DNA of 64,000 bases from an uncultured Victivallaceae bacterium (GTDB taxonomy: Bacteria > Verrucomicrobiota > Lentisphaeria > Victivallales > Victivallaceae), in the NCBI GenBank assembly GCA_944389925.1, contig CALXOD010000011.1, forward strand, positions 1-64,000. Reading direction: 5' to 3'. Position 1 is the stretch's first letter. Each line of letters opens with the position of its first letter. The position numbers and the translations under genes are program-made. Positions 47,977 to 57,266 of this stretch are shown piece after piece. The notes beneath the pieces were generated by a model. That model had not been told where the DNA came from. It saw only the letters and a list, made by a program, of their open reading frames with translations, and ran no database searches.

Positions 47977-48813
47977 TTATGTACTTCGGTTGCGGAATGC
48001 TGCCGGAGAATAGCCGTATACGGCTCTGAAGGCCTTGCAGAAATAGCTGATATTGTTGTAGCCGCATTCCACGGCAATTTCCTTGATATTTTTGTTGGAT
48101 GCCTGCAGCATCTGCGCGGCAAAACGCATCTTGATATTAATGATAAGCTCCTGTGGCGGCATGCCGGAGATCTCCCGGATCCGACGCGAAAAATACCAGC
48201 GACTGATATGACAACTCTGCGCCAGATCCTCCACGGTAATTCTTTCCGCCATACGTTGAAGGCAGATACGATGCACCGTGTTCAACAGCTGATTGGCCTG
48301 ATCGTCCGCCGGTACAGTACATTCCGACAGCAAAGCCATGGCAAACTCATAGGCCCTGGCCGAGGCGGCATGAGGAGACTGCAGCAGCTCCACCTCCCCC
48401 AACATCCGGCGCAGAAGCATCACCGCCGGAGACTGTGCCGTCTGCCGCAGCAGGAACCCGTATTTCCGGCGATACTGGCCCAGCAGCCGGATAATCCCCT
48501 CACCGCACAAAGTCGCAAATAAAAACTCCCAGCCATCAGATTGTTTCGGCAGGTAATAGCAATGATCTTCCGGAATCATCAGCAACATGCTCTGTCCGGG
48601 AAGAACGGCATACCGTTGTTTCCCCATCGCCAATTCCCCTTGTCCGGCCAGACAATGCTGCCATATGACAATCGGCCGGTTACCGCGGGCCAAGCCGTGA
48701 AAACAATAACTGTGGTCCGTCACGCATTGATGGCCAAAATTAATCAACATTGCGGGCAGAGAATCAAACTGCTCGTCAAATAAAAAATTATGAATCGTCT
48801 TCCTGGACCGCAT
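47977..48813 (-). CDS. AraC-family transcriptional regulator
   Basis: 278 aa from the ATG at 48813 (GGGAAGG 9 bases upstream). The ATG at 48840 lies almost at the predicted transcription start and lacks a Shine-Dalgarno. N-terminal cupin-like sensor (VIWQHCLAGQGELAMG, AVLPGQSMLLMIPEDHCYY) and C-terminal double helix-turn-helix (ITVEDLAQSCHISRWYFSRR, IKEIAVECGYNNISYFCKAF, YGYSPAAFR). Divergent from the frameshifted prepilin gene at 49037 and its followers, which are its likely targets. Ligand unknown. Confidence 0.9.
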   Translation of the reverse strand: MRSRKTIHNFLFDEQFDSLPAMLINFGHQCVTDHSYCFHGLARGNRPIVIWQHCLAGQGELAMGKQRYAVLPGQSMLLMIPEDHCYYLPKQSDGWEFLFATLCGEGIIRLLGQYRRKYGFLLRQTAQSPAVMLLRRMLGEVELLQSPHAASARAYEFAMALLSECTVPADDQANQLLNTVHRICLQRMAERITVEDLAQSCHISRWYFSRRIREISGMPPQELIINIKMRFAAQMLQASNKNIKEIAVECGYNNISYFCKAFRAVYGYSPAAFRNRST

Positions 48814-48846
48814 GGGGGTCGACCTTCCCAAACTTGTCATGATTTC

Positions 48847-48877
48847 ATAATATCGACGTTCGAAAGGAATCTGTCAA
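48847..48877 (-). promoter_or_regulatory. candidate promoter of the AraC-family gene
   Basis: Minus strand perfect TTGACA, 19-nt spacer, TATTAT; predicted start about 25 bases before the ATG at 48813. Confidence 0.4.
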
Positions 48878-48942
48878 GCGGAAGGAATGTTTTCCTGCGT
48901 TTTCTGGTGCACATTTCCAATATAAATGGCATACTTTTACCA

Positions 48943-48971
48943 TTTACAACAAAAATAAATTTTGTTATAAT
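48943..48971 (+). promoter_or_regulatory. near-consensus promoter of the prepilin gene at 49037
   Basis: TTTACA, 17-nt spacer, TATAAT, with the same GTTATAATTAA context as at 26587. Confidence 0.6.
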
Positions 48972-49036
48972 TAACATCAGAACACGTGGAGACACGTCGC
49001 GACGATACCGGGTAACAGAAATCAAGGAATAATAAG

Positions 49037-49814
49037 ATGAAAAAAACTTTTACCCTGATCGAATTGCTGGTGGTGATTGCCATCATCGCCATCCTTGCCG
49101 CCATGTTGCTGCCGGCTCTGGGACGAGCCAGGGAAACCGCTCAGAAAGCGGCCTGTATCAGCAATCTGAAACAGCAGGGTATCGGCCTGGCGTCCTATAT
49201 TAACGAAGGTGACTATTTCCCGTTCATGAATGTGGTCGTATACGGGGATCCTTTCGACTTTGCCAGCTGGAAGCTGCAGATTGCGCATCAGCTGGGCATC
49301 CCCAGCGGCAGCGGGAGTCCGCTCTGGTATGTAAAAAAACGGTTTATTGCCTCCGGAGTTTTTCATTGTCCCCTGTGGCTCAATGAAAAAATACAGTCCC
49401 CCGGAGCCCGTATGGCTGGCGATTGGGATGACATCAATCATCTCAATTATTTCGGAGGCGGCTATGGTTATGCTTTCGCGGGAGCTCCGTCCTACCTCGG
49501 CTACGGCTGGAAAGGGACCAAGGCCGTCCAGATCCGTCGTCCGGCACTGACCATCGTCGTGGGTGAATCCGCAGATCCTGGCCAATACCAGCATTGGACA
49601 GAACGCCATTCTGTACGGCAATGCGGGGAATCACTATATCAACGGACGACATGACAACTATAGTGTCATGCCGGTATTATGGGCAGACTGCCATGTTTCC
49701 GCCATGCGTAATCTGGAAATCATCCAGGGACAACCCTATGATCGCGGCGGAGTTTCCAAATTCAGTGGCGAGGAAGGCAACAATAACTACTACTTCTACA
49801 AAGGCGCGAAATGA
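49037..49814 (+). pseudogene. prepilin-like gene with a frameshift near its 3' end
   Basis: The ATG (AAGGAATAA upstream) opens [37 protein letters not shown] and VVGESADPG, all family features. The frame then runs into about 30 unrelated residues and a stop at 49654. The expected C-terminus ([32 protein letters not shown]) lies in the +1 frame up to 49814, so a one-base gain or two-base loss occurred around 49566-49610. Even in the restored protein the motif reads ADC instead of ADG. Full length would be about 258 aa. It may be a sequencing error, a phase-variable state or a decaying gene. First gene before the UroD-like gene. Confidence 0.75.
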
Positions 49815-49944
49815 ATCTCCTTCCGGCGACAAGTCCAGCCTCCGCGGCAGCGCCGGATAAACCGTAAAAGAGCAAACGGGTCGGAATTTCTCAGGCAGAA
49901 CACTGTCCGGAAATTCCGTCTCTATATGGATGAAAGGTAAGACA

Positions 49945-51021
49945 ATGATTTCGTTGGAAAAAGCTGCGGCATTGATTCCGCCTCTGCCGGACAATTACCG
50001 GGAACGCATCGCACGTCATGAAGCATTCTGGCGAGGCGAATTAACCGACGGCCCCCTGCTCCACGTCTGTACCCCGAGGAAAAATGTCGCCATCCAATAT
50101 CCTCCGGATAAACGAAAATGGGAAGATGCCGATTATTTTGCCCTTTCAGCTCTGCAGCGGTGTGCCGCCACGGAGTTTCTCGCCGATGCCATCCCCAGTG
50201 TGTTTCCAGATATCGGTCCTGATTTTCTGGCCGCCTGTTTTCTGGGGCGGCTGCGTTTTGTCGAAACCACCTCACACCTGACACCGACCCTGGAGAAATG
50301 GGAGGATCTGAATCAGCTGAAATTCGATCCGACGAATGTTTACTTCCGAAAAATGCTGGAATATTACGAAAAACTGCTGCCCTACGCCGGAGAAAAATTT
50401 TTAGTCAACCTCCCCGACTTCCATGGCAATGCTGACTGTCTTGCCGCATGGAGAGGCCCGGAAAATCTGTGCATGGACCTATTTGACAATCCGCAAATGG
50501 TACACGACGGATTAAAATTCGTAGGCCGGGAATTCAAAAAGATATTTCATTATTTCTACGAATTACTTGCTACCCGTCACCTGCCTTGTCACGCCTGGAT
50601 CAACCTGTGTGCGGAGCGCGCCTACGGGATCCCCAGCTGTGACTTCAGCTACATGATTGGAACGGACCATTTCGAAGAGTTTTTAGCTGCCCCGATCAGC
50701 GAAGAATGCCGGATGTGTGATTACAATATCTTCCATGTGGATGGTGAAGGGGTTCTGAAACATCTGGACCGGATCCTGTCATTTCCCAATGTACAGGTCA
50801 TCCAATGGGTTCCGGGAGCGAACCATGGGACGGCTAAAGACTGGATCGAAGTCTATCAGCGCTGCTACAGAGCAGGAAAAAGCGTTCAAATCGGCATCAC
50901 CTATGACGACCTGGAAGCGGTCTTCAAGCATCTGATTCCGGAACGTACCATGCTGCTGTACTATGCCTCCACCCGGGAAGAAGCAGACTGTGTGATCAAA
51001 AGAATCAAACGCTGGCAGTAA
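49945..51021 (+). CDS. UroD-like (uroporphyrinogen decarboxylase superfamily) protein
   Basis: 358 aa from the ATG at 49945 (AAAGGT 8 bases upstream). TIM-barrel protein of the UroD/MtaA/methionine-synthase superfamily: PSVFPDIGPDF near the N-terminus, FLVNLPDFHGNADCLAAWRGPENLCMDLFDNP in the middle, IFHVDGEGVLKHLDRILSFPNVQVIQWVPG and a C-terminal GVTYDDLE-like strand (IGITYDDLEAVFKHL). Members of this branch, often near glycoside hydrolases in gut and marine anaerobes, are not true heme enzymes; some act as corrinoid methyltransferases. Function here unknown. Between a prepilin gene and a GntR/LacI-type regulator. Confidence 0.75.
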   Translation: MISLEKAAALIPPLPDNYRERIARHEAFWRGELTDGPLLHVCTPRKNVAIQYPPDKRKWEDADYFALSALQRCAATEFLADAIPSVFPDIGPDFLAACFLGRLRFVETTSHLTPTLEKWEDLNQLKFDPTNVYFRKMLEYYEKLLPYAGEKFLVNLPDFHGNADCLAAWRGPENLCMDLFDNPQMVHDGLKFVGREFKKIFHYFYELLATRHLPCHAWINLCAERAYGIPSCDFSYMIGTDHFEEFLAAPISEECRMCDYNIFHVDGEGVLKHLDRILSFPNVQVIQWVPGANHGTAKDWIEVYQRCYRAGKSVQIGITYDDLEAVFKHLIPERTMLLYYASTREEADCVIKRIKRWQ

Positions 51022-51354
51022 AGGTCCTGATTGCCTGGAGCAGCTGCAAAAAGTATGGATGTTATTCCGGTGAACTGGGCAAAACCACCTGCATTCATCT
51101 CCTGTTCGTGCCGGAAAACAGCGGCTGGTACTCGGCTGCCCTTTTCTCGCCGTCACCGGCACCGCGGTGAAGCGGAGAAACGCCGCGGCTCAAAATCGCC
51201 GATCACCGCCAGCAGGACATCCCTGTCAAGCAATCACTGCAATCAGAAAATCAGCACAAAAATTCCGGAACAACGTGTTCCACTGTTGCATTGTGTCTCA
51301 TTTCGTGTTATACTTCCTTCAATAATGATGGAGTACGATTTTCTGAGCGGAGCC
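51022..51354. other. intergenic region before the second GntR/LacI-type regulator
   Basis: 333 bases. The regulator's frame stays open through part of it but codes for nothing recognisable. Contains the promoter at 51286-51314. Confidence 0.6.
51286..51314 (+). promoter_or_regulatory. promoter of the GntR/LacI-type regulator gene
   Basis: TTGCAT, 17-nt spacer, TATACT. The predicted start near 51321 argues for translation from the ATG at 51355 rather than 51325 or 51328. Confidence 0.6.
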
Positions 51355-52467
51355 ATGGATCCAGTCTCCTCTAATTGCAGTCGGCCGGAGATCGCGTCCG
51401 ATCTGATTGATTACCTGAATGCGCAGATTCTCACCGGGGTCTATCTGCCGGGAGCTCGCCTGCCTTCTGTCCGGGCTCTGATGCGGCGATTCAACCTGTG
51501 TTACAGCTCCACGCTCAATGGCATTAATTACCTCTGCAGCCAGGGGGTGCTGGAAAAAGTGCCGAAACGCGGCATCTATGTGCGCGGCGGCGCCCGCAAC
51601 CGGCCGAATGGCGGCAAAGGACTGATCGGCGTCATCACGCATTTCCCGCACTTCACGGATCCGGATGTCGATCATGGCTTCGTGTACACAGCACTTGGAG
51701 CGGTCCAGAAAATGGCGGCGGATTTCGGGTATCCGCTCCTGCCGATTCCGCTGGAAGACACCCGCTTGCTCTGTCAGTGCCTCGCTGCGCTGGAGAAGTG
51801 CGACGCCCTGATCATCATGAAATCTCTGGATGTTGCACTGCAATCACTGGATATTCGCGTTCCGGCTGCAGGTATGATGCTGGAAAACGATTTCGGTGGT
51901 CGAGTATCGATCGTGGAAATTGATCCTTTCACCACAGCCCGGCAGGCGCTTGTCTACTTTCAGCGGCATGGCTGCCGCAAAGTTGCTATTTTCTCAGACC
52001 CCAGGCCGGTTTACCGGCACCGGGGGAAAATTTTTGAATATATCTGGAAAGATCAGGGCGGCGAGATTGCCGACTGGGTGGTGGCCAATGCGCAAATACC
52101 CCGACAGGATCATTATCCCTTCTGCCGGGATATCGGTTATTTTTTTACTTCCGACCACCTCTGTGAACGTTGTGCCCGACCGTTTCTGGAACGAACCGGA
52201 CAGGAATTGATGGATTACTGTACCGTACTGTCCGTGGACGGGAAAAGCCTGATCTGTCCGGAATTCTGTCCGGTTCCAACCATAGCGATGGACTGGAAAA
52301 TGATCGGCCGGGCTGTTTTCGAGGAAGTCGTGTCGCGTCTGGAAAATCCGACGCGCCCGGCCCGGCGGATTTTTCTGAGCGGCAGATTAACGGAGCCGGC
52401 CCGAACCGGAGAGTCCCGCCGTCCGGCCGGAAAAAAGATATCAGCGGAACGTTTATCCATTCTATAA
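51355..52467 (+). CDS. GntR/LacI-type hybrid transcriptional regulator
   Basis: 370 aa from the ATG at 51355; ATGs at 51325/51328 are possible but sit at the predicted transcription start. N-terminal GntR winged helix (about 10-75; ARLPSVRALMRRFNLCYSST, VLEKVPKRGIYVRG) and LacI/GalR-like sensor domain (about 85-335; LIGVITHFPHFTDPDVDHG, CDALIIMKS, VPAAGMMLENDFGG, HGCRKVAIFSDP). A cysteine pair HLCERC is notable late in the sensor. The C-terminal 25 residues are basic and non-conserved. The lyase-propeller gene begins 35 bases after the stop, so this regulator probably controls it; no terminator lies between. Confidence 0.9.
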   Translation: MDPVSSNCSRPEIASDLIDYLNAQILTGVYLPGARLPSVRALMRRFNLCYSSTLNGINYLCSQGVLEKVPKRGIYVRGGARNRPNGGKGLIGVITHFPHFTDPDVDHGFVYTALGAVQKMAADFGYPLLPIPLEDTRLLCQCLAALEKCDALIIMKSLDVALQSLDIRVPAAGMMLENDFGGRVSIVEIDPFTTARQALVYFQRHGCRKVAIFSDPRPVYRHRGKIFEYIWKDQGGEIADWVVANAQIPRQDHYPFCRDIGYFFTSDHLCERCARPFLERTGQELMDYCTVLSVDGKSLICPEFCPVPTIAMDWKMIGRAVFEEVVSRLENPTRPARRIFLSGRLTEPARTGESRRPAGKKISAERLSIL

Positions 52468-52502
52468 TCACTCGCCTGAACAAGAAAGGAGCCGAACCAA
52501 AC

Positions 52503-55500
52503 ATGAAATCATCGTTGTTGCTCTCCGGCCTGCTGGTGCTGGCCGGAACCGCCGGTGCCGTCGACCTGTTGACGACACTGAAACCATCCGACGTGAAGAA
52601 AGAAGTCGGTGATTTCCAACTGGTGAAAGTGGACGGAAAAAACGCCGTCCGGCTGTCCGGCATCACCGGTTCCGGAGTCAATGGAAAAAATCTCTACCTG
52701 AACGGCTCCATCCGGTTGCCGCAAACGGTCAATCTGGAAGGGAAAACTTTGCAACTGACGGTTCAATCCGCACACCCTGCGCCCGGATTCTATGTCCGAG
52801 CCTACAATGCGCAGGGACAAAAGCCCGCCTGGAGTTTTCTCTCCTGGGATCAGCCGGTAGGCCAGACTCCCCGCACCATCAGTCTGACCCCCGGACGCAA
52901 CCGGGCCCTGAACTGGGAAAAGGCAGTGACCTCCGGCGACAAGGCGGATCGGATCAACCGTCTGCAATTTTTTGTCGGTACGCCGAATGAAAAAACCAAA
53001 GTGGACCTCCTGATTACCGGCTTGCAGGTGATTCCGGAAATTCCGCTTAAGGACGATCCGCCGCTTCCCGGCAGTCCGGGGGCCGGAGCCCCGGCGCTGA
53101 CCAAGGTCGTCGACCTGCCGACGGAAACTGTCCTGGTAAAAGACGGTAAGGCCGTATTTGAAATTCTCCATCCGGACTCCGCTCCGGGCAAAGCCGCTGC
53201 GGAGAAAATTGCCGCTGCCGTGAAAAAAACGACCGGCGCCACAGTCTCCTGCCGCCCCGGCACTGACGCCGACCGGATTCCGAAACAAACCACGATCATG
53301 CTGGGGAACATTTTCAGCAACCCGGCGCTGAAAGTCCTGTATACCCGCAAACAGACCGCCGTAGACGAATTTCTCCCCGGCAAAGGCGGGTATACCGTAG
53401 AATCCATTCTGGAGCCTTTCCGGCGCGGGCAGGACGTGATTGTACTTGGTGCCTCAGACGACGCCGGTCTTGACGCGGCAGCAACAGCCTTTCTTGCCGA
53501 ACTGGCCAAACAGCCGGCCGGTGAAGATCTGAAACTCCCGCTCACTTTCAAGAAAAAATACACGTCACGGATCCGCGGCGGCGAAAAGAAGGAAAACCAT
53601 ATTGCCGATGGGCTCAAAACCGCTCGGAACCGGCTTGATCAGGGCATTCACACCTCGCTTGGCGGTCAGCTTGCCGGAATTGCACAGAACTATCTGCTGC
53701 ACCGTAACCCCGATGATGCCAAACTGTATGTGGAAGTCGCCAAACTGTATGCGGACAGCGCCAAGAGCGACCCGCGCAAATTCGGCGGCGCCTGGGGTTT
53801 CGACAGCGACTTTCCTTCCTATGAAGCCATTTCCGGCTGGGACCTCATCGAACACGATCCGGTTCTGACCGCTGAAGACCGCCTGGCGGCCGGTAACGTG
53901 CTGCTCCGCTGGCTCCATGAAGCCATCGCCGCCGAAGCCCGCGGTGGAATCCGGGGGACCGGTCCGGTCAGCAATCACCTGACCTTCGCCTCTCTGGGAA
54001 CGATGGCCGGCTCCTTCTATTTCGGCAAATACTACAGCGATGTGCTGCAGGAACCGGCCATGTGGGAAAAAATCATCCGTCACAACTTCGCCCGTCAGAC
54101 CGCGCATGGCAAAGCGCATGATGATTGCGACAGCTATCAGTGGCTGACCTGGCGTCATATCATGGTGTATACCATGGCCATGCCGGATGAAACCATCTTC
54201 AACAACGGTGTCGGCCGCCGCGTTCTGGAAGTCTGCGGAACCACCATGGACAACCTCGGTGCACAGGCGCCCTACGGCGACACCAGCGGCTGGGCCTCCT
54301 CCTCCAGCGATCGAATCGTGCTTGACATGTACCATGCTGCCACTCGTGACAAACTGGTGGCAAAACTGCTGGAAATCAAACGTCAGACTCCGCGTACCCT
54401 CGTGCCCGGCATGTTTTACGGTGAGGTCCATGCGGAAGACACGCAGGTGCTGGACGGCGTGAAAATCATCCCGCTGGATCCCGGCTACTACAAACACATC
54501 GCCGCGGAAGGCGTAGTTCCTCCGCTGAAGCAGTGCTTTGACAAGTTCTCCTTCCGGGAAAAACTGGATCCGGAAGCGCTTTACGTTCTTGTGGACGGCA
54601 TCAATAACGGCGGTCATCGCCATGCTGACGCGAACAGTGTGTTGCGTTATTCACACTTCGGCCGCGACTGGCTGGCTGAAAATGACTACATCAAAAATCA
54701 GCAGAAATACCACAACTCCCTGCTGCTGCTCTACAATGGAGAATCGTTCCCGCTTCCGGATTATATGGCGGTAGCGGATACTGGCGATACCCCGGACTTC
54801 GGTTACGTCGTCGTCCGTGCCGCCGGTGTCGGTCCGACCGACTGGCTCCGGTACTATGTCTGGCTGAAAAAAGACAACGCCTGGCTGGTCATTGACGAAG
54901 TCATTGCCGGCAAGGACGGCCAATATCGACTGAAACAGCGTTGGAACGGCATCGGCGATGTGACCGAAAAACCCGACGGCTATGAATTGGAACAGCAGGG
55001 TTCCTCCGTCCGGCTCCAGACCGCCGGCAACGCCACATTGACCGTATATGACGATCCTGATCTTGGCCGCCAGTGGGCCAGCTATCCTTTCGCTAAACCG
55101 GTTGCCCATGTGATGGACCAGACCCGGGAAACCACCCTCAAAGCCGGAGAAAAAGTCCAGCTGATTGCTCTCTGGCATGGAGCTTCCGGCAAACAGCCGG
55201 TTCCGGAATGGGCGGTAGACGCCGCCGCGGACGGATTCCGCGTCAACACCGGAGCCCGGCAGTATGCCATCCAGCCCGGCAAAGACGGCAAGCTGAATAT
55301 TCAGATGACGGAAAGCACCGTCCCCGTCGCCCCGCGCACCAAAGCTGCTGCCGGAGACAAGGAAGAAACCGCTCCGGCGATCACGCCCGAATGGCGCACT
55401 TCGCAGAGCAGCGGCGGTCTGACGGAGCTGAGTGCCCCCGGCATCGCCGAAGCACTGGGAATGACCCTGAACGGGACCAAACCGGCAAAAGCCAATGTCT

Positions 55501-56942
55501 TCATTGCAGAAGCCGGAAACAAACTTTCGGCGGCCATCGATGGCACCTGTACTGAAGGTGGTGATTCGGTCATGTTCGATCCCGACACCCAGGTGGTTCT
55601 GAACTATCAGTTTGCTGCGCAGCAGGAAATCTGTGCCGTGGAACTGCAACTCTGGTGGTCGTCCACCTCCAGCCGCAATACAGCCTACAAACTGATGACT
55701 GCGGAAGTGGAAATGAGCAACGACAATTTCCGCAGCGACGTGCGTAAGGTCTATACGTTCGATGCCAGCCGGGAAAGTCATCCCAACTTCGGGCATCCGG
55801 TTCGCTTCCTGTTCGAATTCCCGGCACAGAAAGCCCGTGAAGTACGCCTGACGCTGACGCCTCAGAAAGACACGGCCATTTATCTCGGCGAAGCGACGCT
55901 GCTCGGCCATCCCGCGCCCGGCACCCGTCTCCCCGCCCGCCAGGCGGAATTCACTCAGGTGATCCGGGTTCAGGATGCCCGGGGAGATTATCTGGCCGCA
56001 GGCAGTGAAAACGGCAATCTCTTCTTCTACTCCCTCGACGGCAAGCCGCTGGATACGCTCAAAATCGGGGCCAAGATCAATGATCTGGCTGCACTCGACG
56101 TAGACGGAGACGGCGAAAACGAACTGCTGCTCGCCTGCCGCGACGCGTATCTGCGCGCTATCAAACGCGATGGGAAAGAACTGTGGAAGACCAAGTTCGA
56201 ACAGTATCGTCTCTATCCGGATGTAACCATCGTCAAAACCGCCGACCTCGACGGTGACGGCAAGGACGAAATTCTGGTCGGCTGCGACAACTGGCGTACC
56301 TACGCGCTGGATCGCAATGGCAAGGAAATCTGGCGGTTTGAAGTGGTTCATCCCACCCGCGCCGTGGAAGTTGCCGACATCGACGGCGACGGCAAGCCGG
56401 AAGTGCTGTGCGGCACCCGGTATATGTGGGCAACCGTGCTGGACCACCAGGGGAATAAACTCTGGGGCGGACGCTTCGGCGTCGGCTGCCGTGCGATCAC
56501 CGCACCGCTGAACGGCCAGGGGAAAAATCGCAACGTCGTTATCGGCATTGACAGTGGGAAAGTCTCGTTCCACGACCGCAACGGTCAGGAATTCAAATCC
56601 TTCCTGACTGGAGATGAAATTTTCATGATGGACACCGCTGTACCGCGCAACGGCCAGGAAGATATCTTCGTGGCCTCCTACAACGGTTATGTCTACCGGT
56701 TCACATCGGATGGGAAACTCATCTGGTGCCGGGCGCTGCCGGACAGTGTGGTCGTCGTACGCGCCCTGCCCGACGGCGGTGCGGTCGCCGGTACAATCGG
56801 CGGCGATGTTTGTCTCCTGACGCCGGACGGAAAAATCCGCGGTCAGGTCCAGCTCCATGGTCGGATTGCGGACATTCTGGTCGACGGGCAGGAACTCCGC
56901 GTCGTGAGCCAGGGTGGTGAAATTGCCACGCTCAAATTCTGA
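52503..56942 (+). CDS. secreted heparinase II/III-like lyase fused to FG-GAP-type beta-propeller
   Basis: 1479 aa. Start at 52503 with GGAG 10 bases upstream; the frame is open further upstream but that part is not coding. Signal peptide MKSSLLLSGLLVLAGTAGA. N-terminal beta domain (to about 180, PAWSFLSWDQPVG), a region of alpha/beta type around 215-340 resembling the N-terminal domain of some glycosidases (AAEKIAAAVKKTTGATV), an alpha/alpha-toroid (about 365-620), heparinase II/III domain (NNGGHRHADANSVLRYSH near 703, QKYHNSLLLL), a discoidin-like beta domain (about 980-1140) and from about 1150 a propeller with calcium-type repeats DVDGDGENE, DLDGDGKDE and DIDGDGKPE. Likely extracellular lyase with a binding or scaffolding propeller. 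In operon with the regulator upstream; terminator downstream. Confidence 0.82.
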   Translation: MKSSLLLSGLLVLAGTAGAVDLLTTLKPSDVKKEVGDFQLVKVDGKNAVRLSGITGSGVNGKNLYLNGSIRLPQTVNLEGKTLQLTVQSAHPAPGFYVRAYNAQGQKPAWSFLSWDQPVGQTPRTISLTPGRNRALNWEKAVTSGDKADRINRLQFFVGTPNEKTKVDLLITGLQVIPEIPLKDDPPLPGSPGAGAPALTKVVDLPTETVLVKDGKAVFEILHPDSAPGKAAAEKIAAAVKKTTGATVSCRPGTDADRIPKQTTIMLGNIFSNPALKVLYTRKQTAVDEFLPGKGGYTVESILEPFRRGQDVIVLGASDDAGLDAAATAFLAELAKQPAGEDLKLPLTFKKKYTSRIRGGEKKENHIADGLKTARNRLDQGIHTSLGGQLAGIAQNYLLHRNPDDAKLYVEVAKLYADSAKSDPRKFGGAWGFDSDFPSYEAISGWDLIEHDPVLTAEDRLAAGNVLLRWLHEAIAAEARGGIRGTGPVSNHLTFASLGTMAGSFYFGKYYSDVLQEPAMWEKIIRHNFARQTAHGKAHDDCDSYQWLTWRHIMVYTMAMPDETIFNNGVGRRVLEVCGTTMDNLGAQAPYGDTSGWASSSSDRIVLDMYHAATRDKLVAKLLEIKRQTPRTLVPGMFYGEVHAEDTQVLDGVKIIPLDPGYYKHIAAEGVVPPLKQCFDKFSFREKLDPEALYVLVDGINNGGHRHADANSVLRYSHFGRDWLAENDYIKNQQKYHNSLLLLYNGESFPLPDYMAVADTGDTPDFGYVVVRAAGVGPTDWLRYYVWLKKDNAWLVIDEVIAGKDGQYRLKQRWNGIGDVTEKPDGYELEQQGSSVRLQTAGNATLTVYDDPDLGRQWASYPFAKPVAHVMDQTRETTLKAGEKVQLIALWHGASGKQPVPEWAVDAAADGFRVNTGARQYAIQPGKDGKLNIQMTESTVPVAPRTKAAAGDKEETAPAITPEWRTSQSSGGLTELSAPGIAEALGMTLNGTKPAKANVFIAEAGNKLSAAIDGTCTEGGDSVMFDPDTQVVLNYQFAAQQEICAVELQLWWSSTSSRNTAYKLMTAEVEMSNDNFRSDVRKVYTFDASRESHPNFGHPVRFLFEFPAQKAREVRLTLTPQKDTAIYLGEATLLGHPAPGTRLPARQAEFTQVIRVQDARGDYLAAGSENGNLFFYSLDGKPLDTLKIGAKINDLAALDVDGDGENELLLACRDAYLRAIKRDGKELWKTKFEQYRLYPDVTIVKTADLDGDGKDEILVGCDNWRTYALDRNGKEIWRFEVVHPTRAVEVADIDGDGKPEVLCGTRYMWATVLDHQGNKLWGGRFGVGCRAITAPLNGQGKNRNVVIGIDSGKVSFHDRNGQEFKSFLTGDEIFMMDTAVPRNGQEDIFVASYNGYVYRFTSDGKLIWCRALPDSVVVVRALPDGGAVAGTIGGDVCLLTPDGKIRGQVQLHGRIADILVDGQELRVVSQGGEIATLKF

Positions 56943-56979
56943 CCGGTAATCACGGTTTACGGACATTCCCGTGAACCGG

Positions 56980-57014
56980 CAACCGGCGGACTGTTGTCCG
57001 CCGGTTGTTTTTTT
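56980..57014 (+). terminator. Rho-independent terminator of the lyase-propeller gene
   Basis: CAACCGGCGGAC/GTCCGCCGGTTG perfect 12-bp stem, 4-nt loop, then seven T residues. Confidence 0.95.
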
Positions 57015-57266
57015 GGGGGTGGGTATCCCGGAGTTTTCTTCACTCCTTCTACCCAAGCCCCTGCAGGATTGCAGCAGACGTTATGATCTGAATCCCCCTC
57101 CCCTCCGGAAAAACCCCAGAACTGAAATCGTCCCCCATCAGACGTAGCTCCTCGATCCGTTTTGCGAAACAATGCCCTTCTGGATACAAAGCACAACCGT
57201 CCGAAAAATAATGGACATACGCAAAAGAAAAAGTGTCAGGAAGAATCCAGCAGCGCGGATGACTCG
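57015..57266. other. intergenic region between the lyase-propeller and apbE genes
   Basis: Convergent gap of 324 bases counted from 56943. Beyond the terminator nothing is recognisable: no gene, no second hairpin with a T run for apbE. Confidence 0.6.

Noticed and set aside
52170-52502. Longer start for the lyase-propeller gene
   Set aside because: The extension overlaps the regulator gene; the signal peptide and ribosome site point to 52503.
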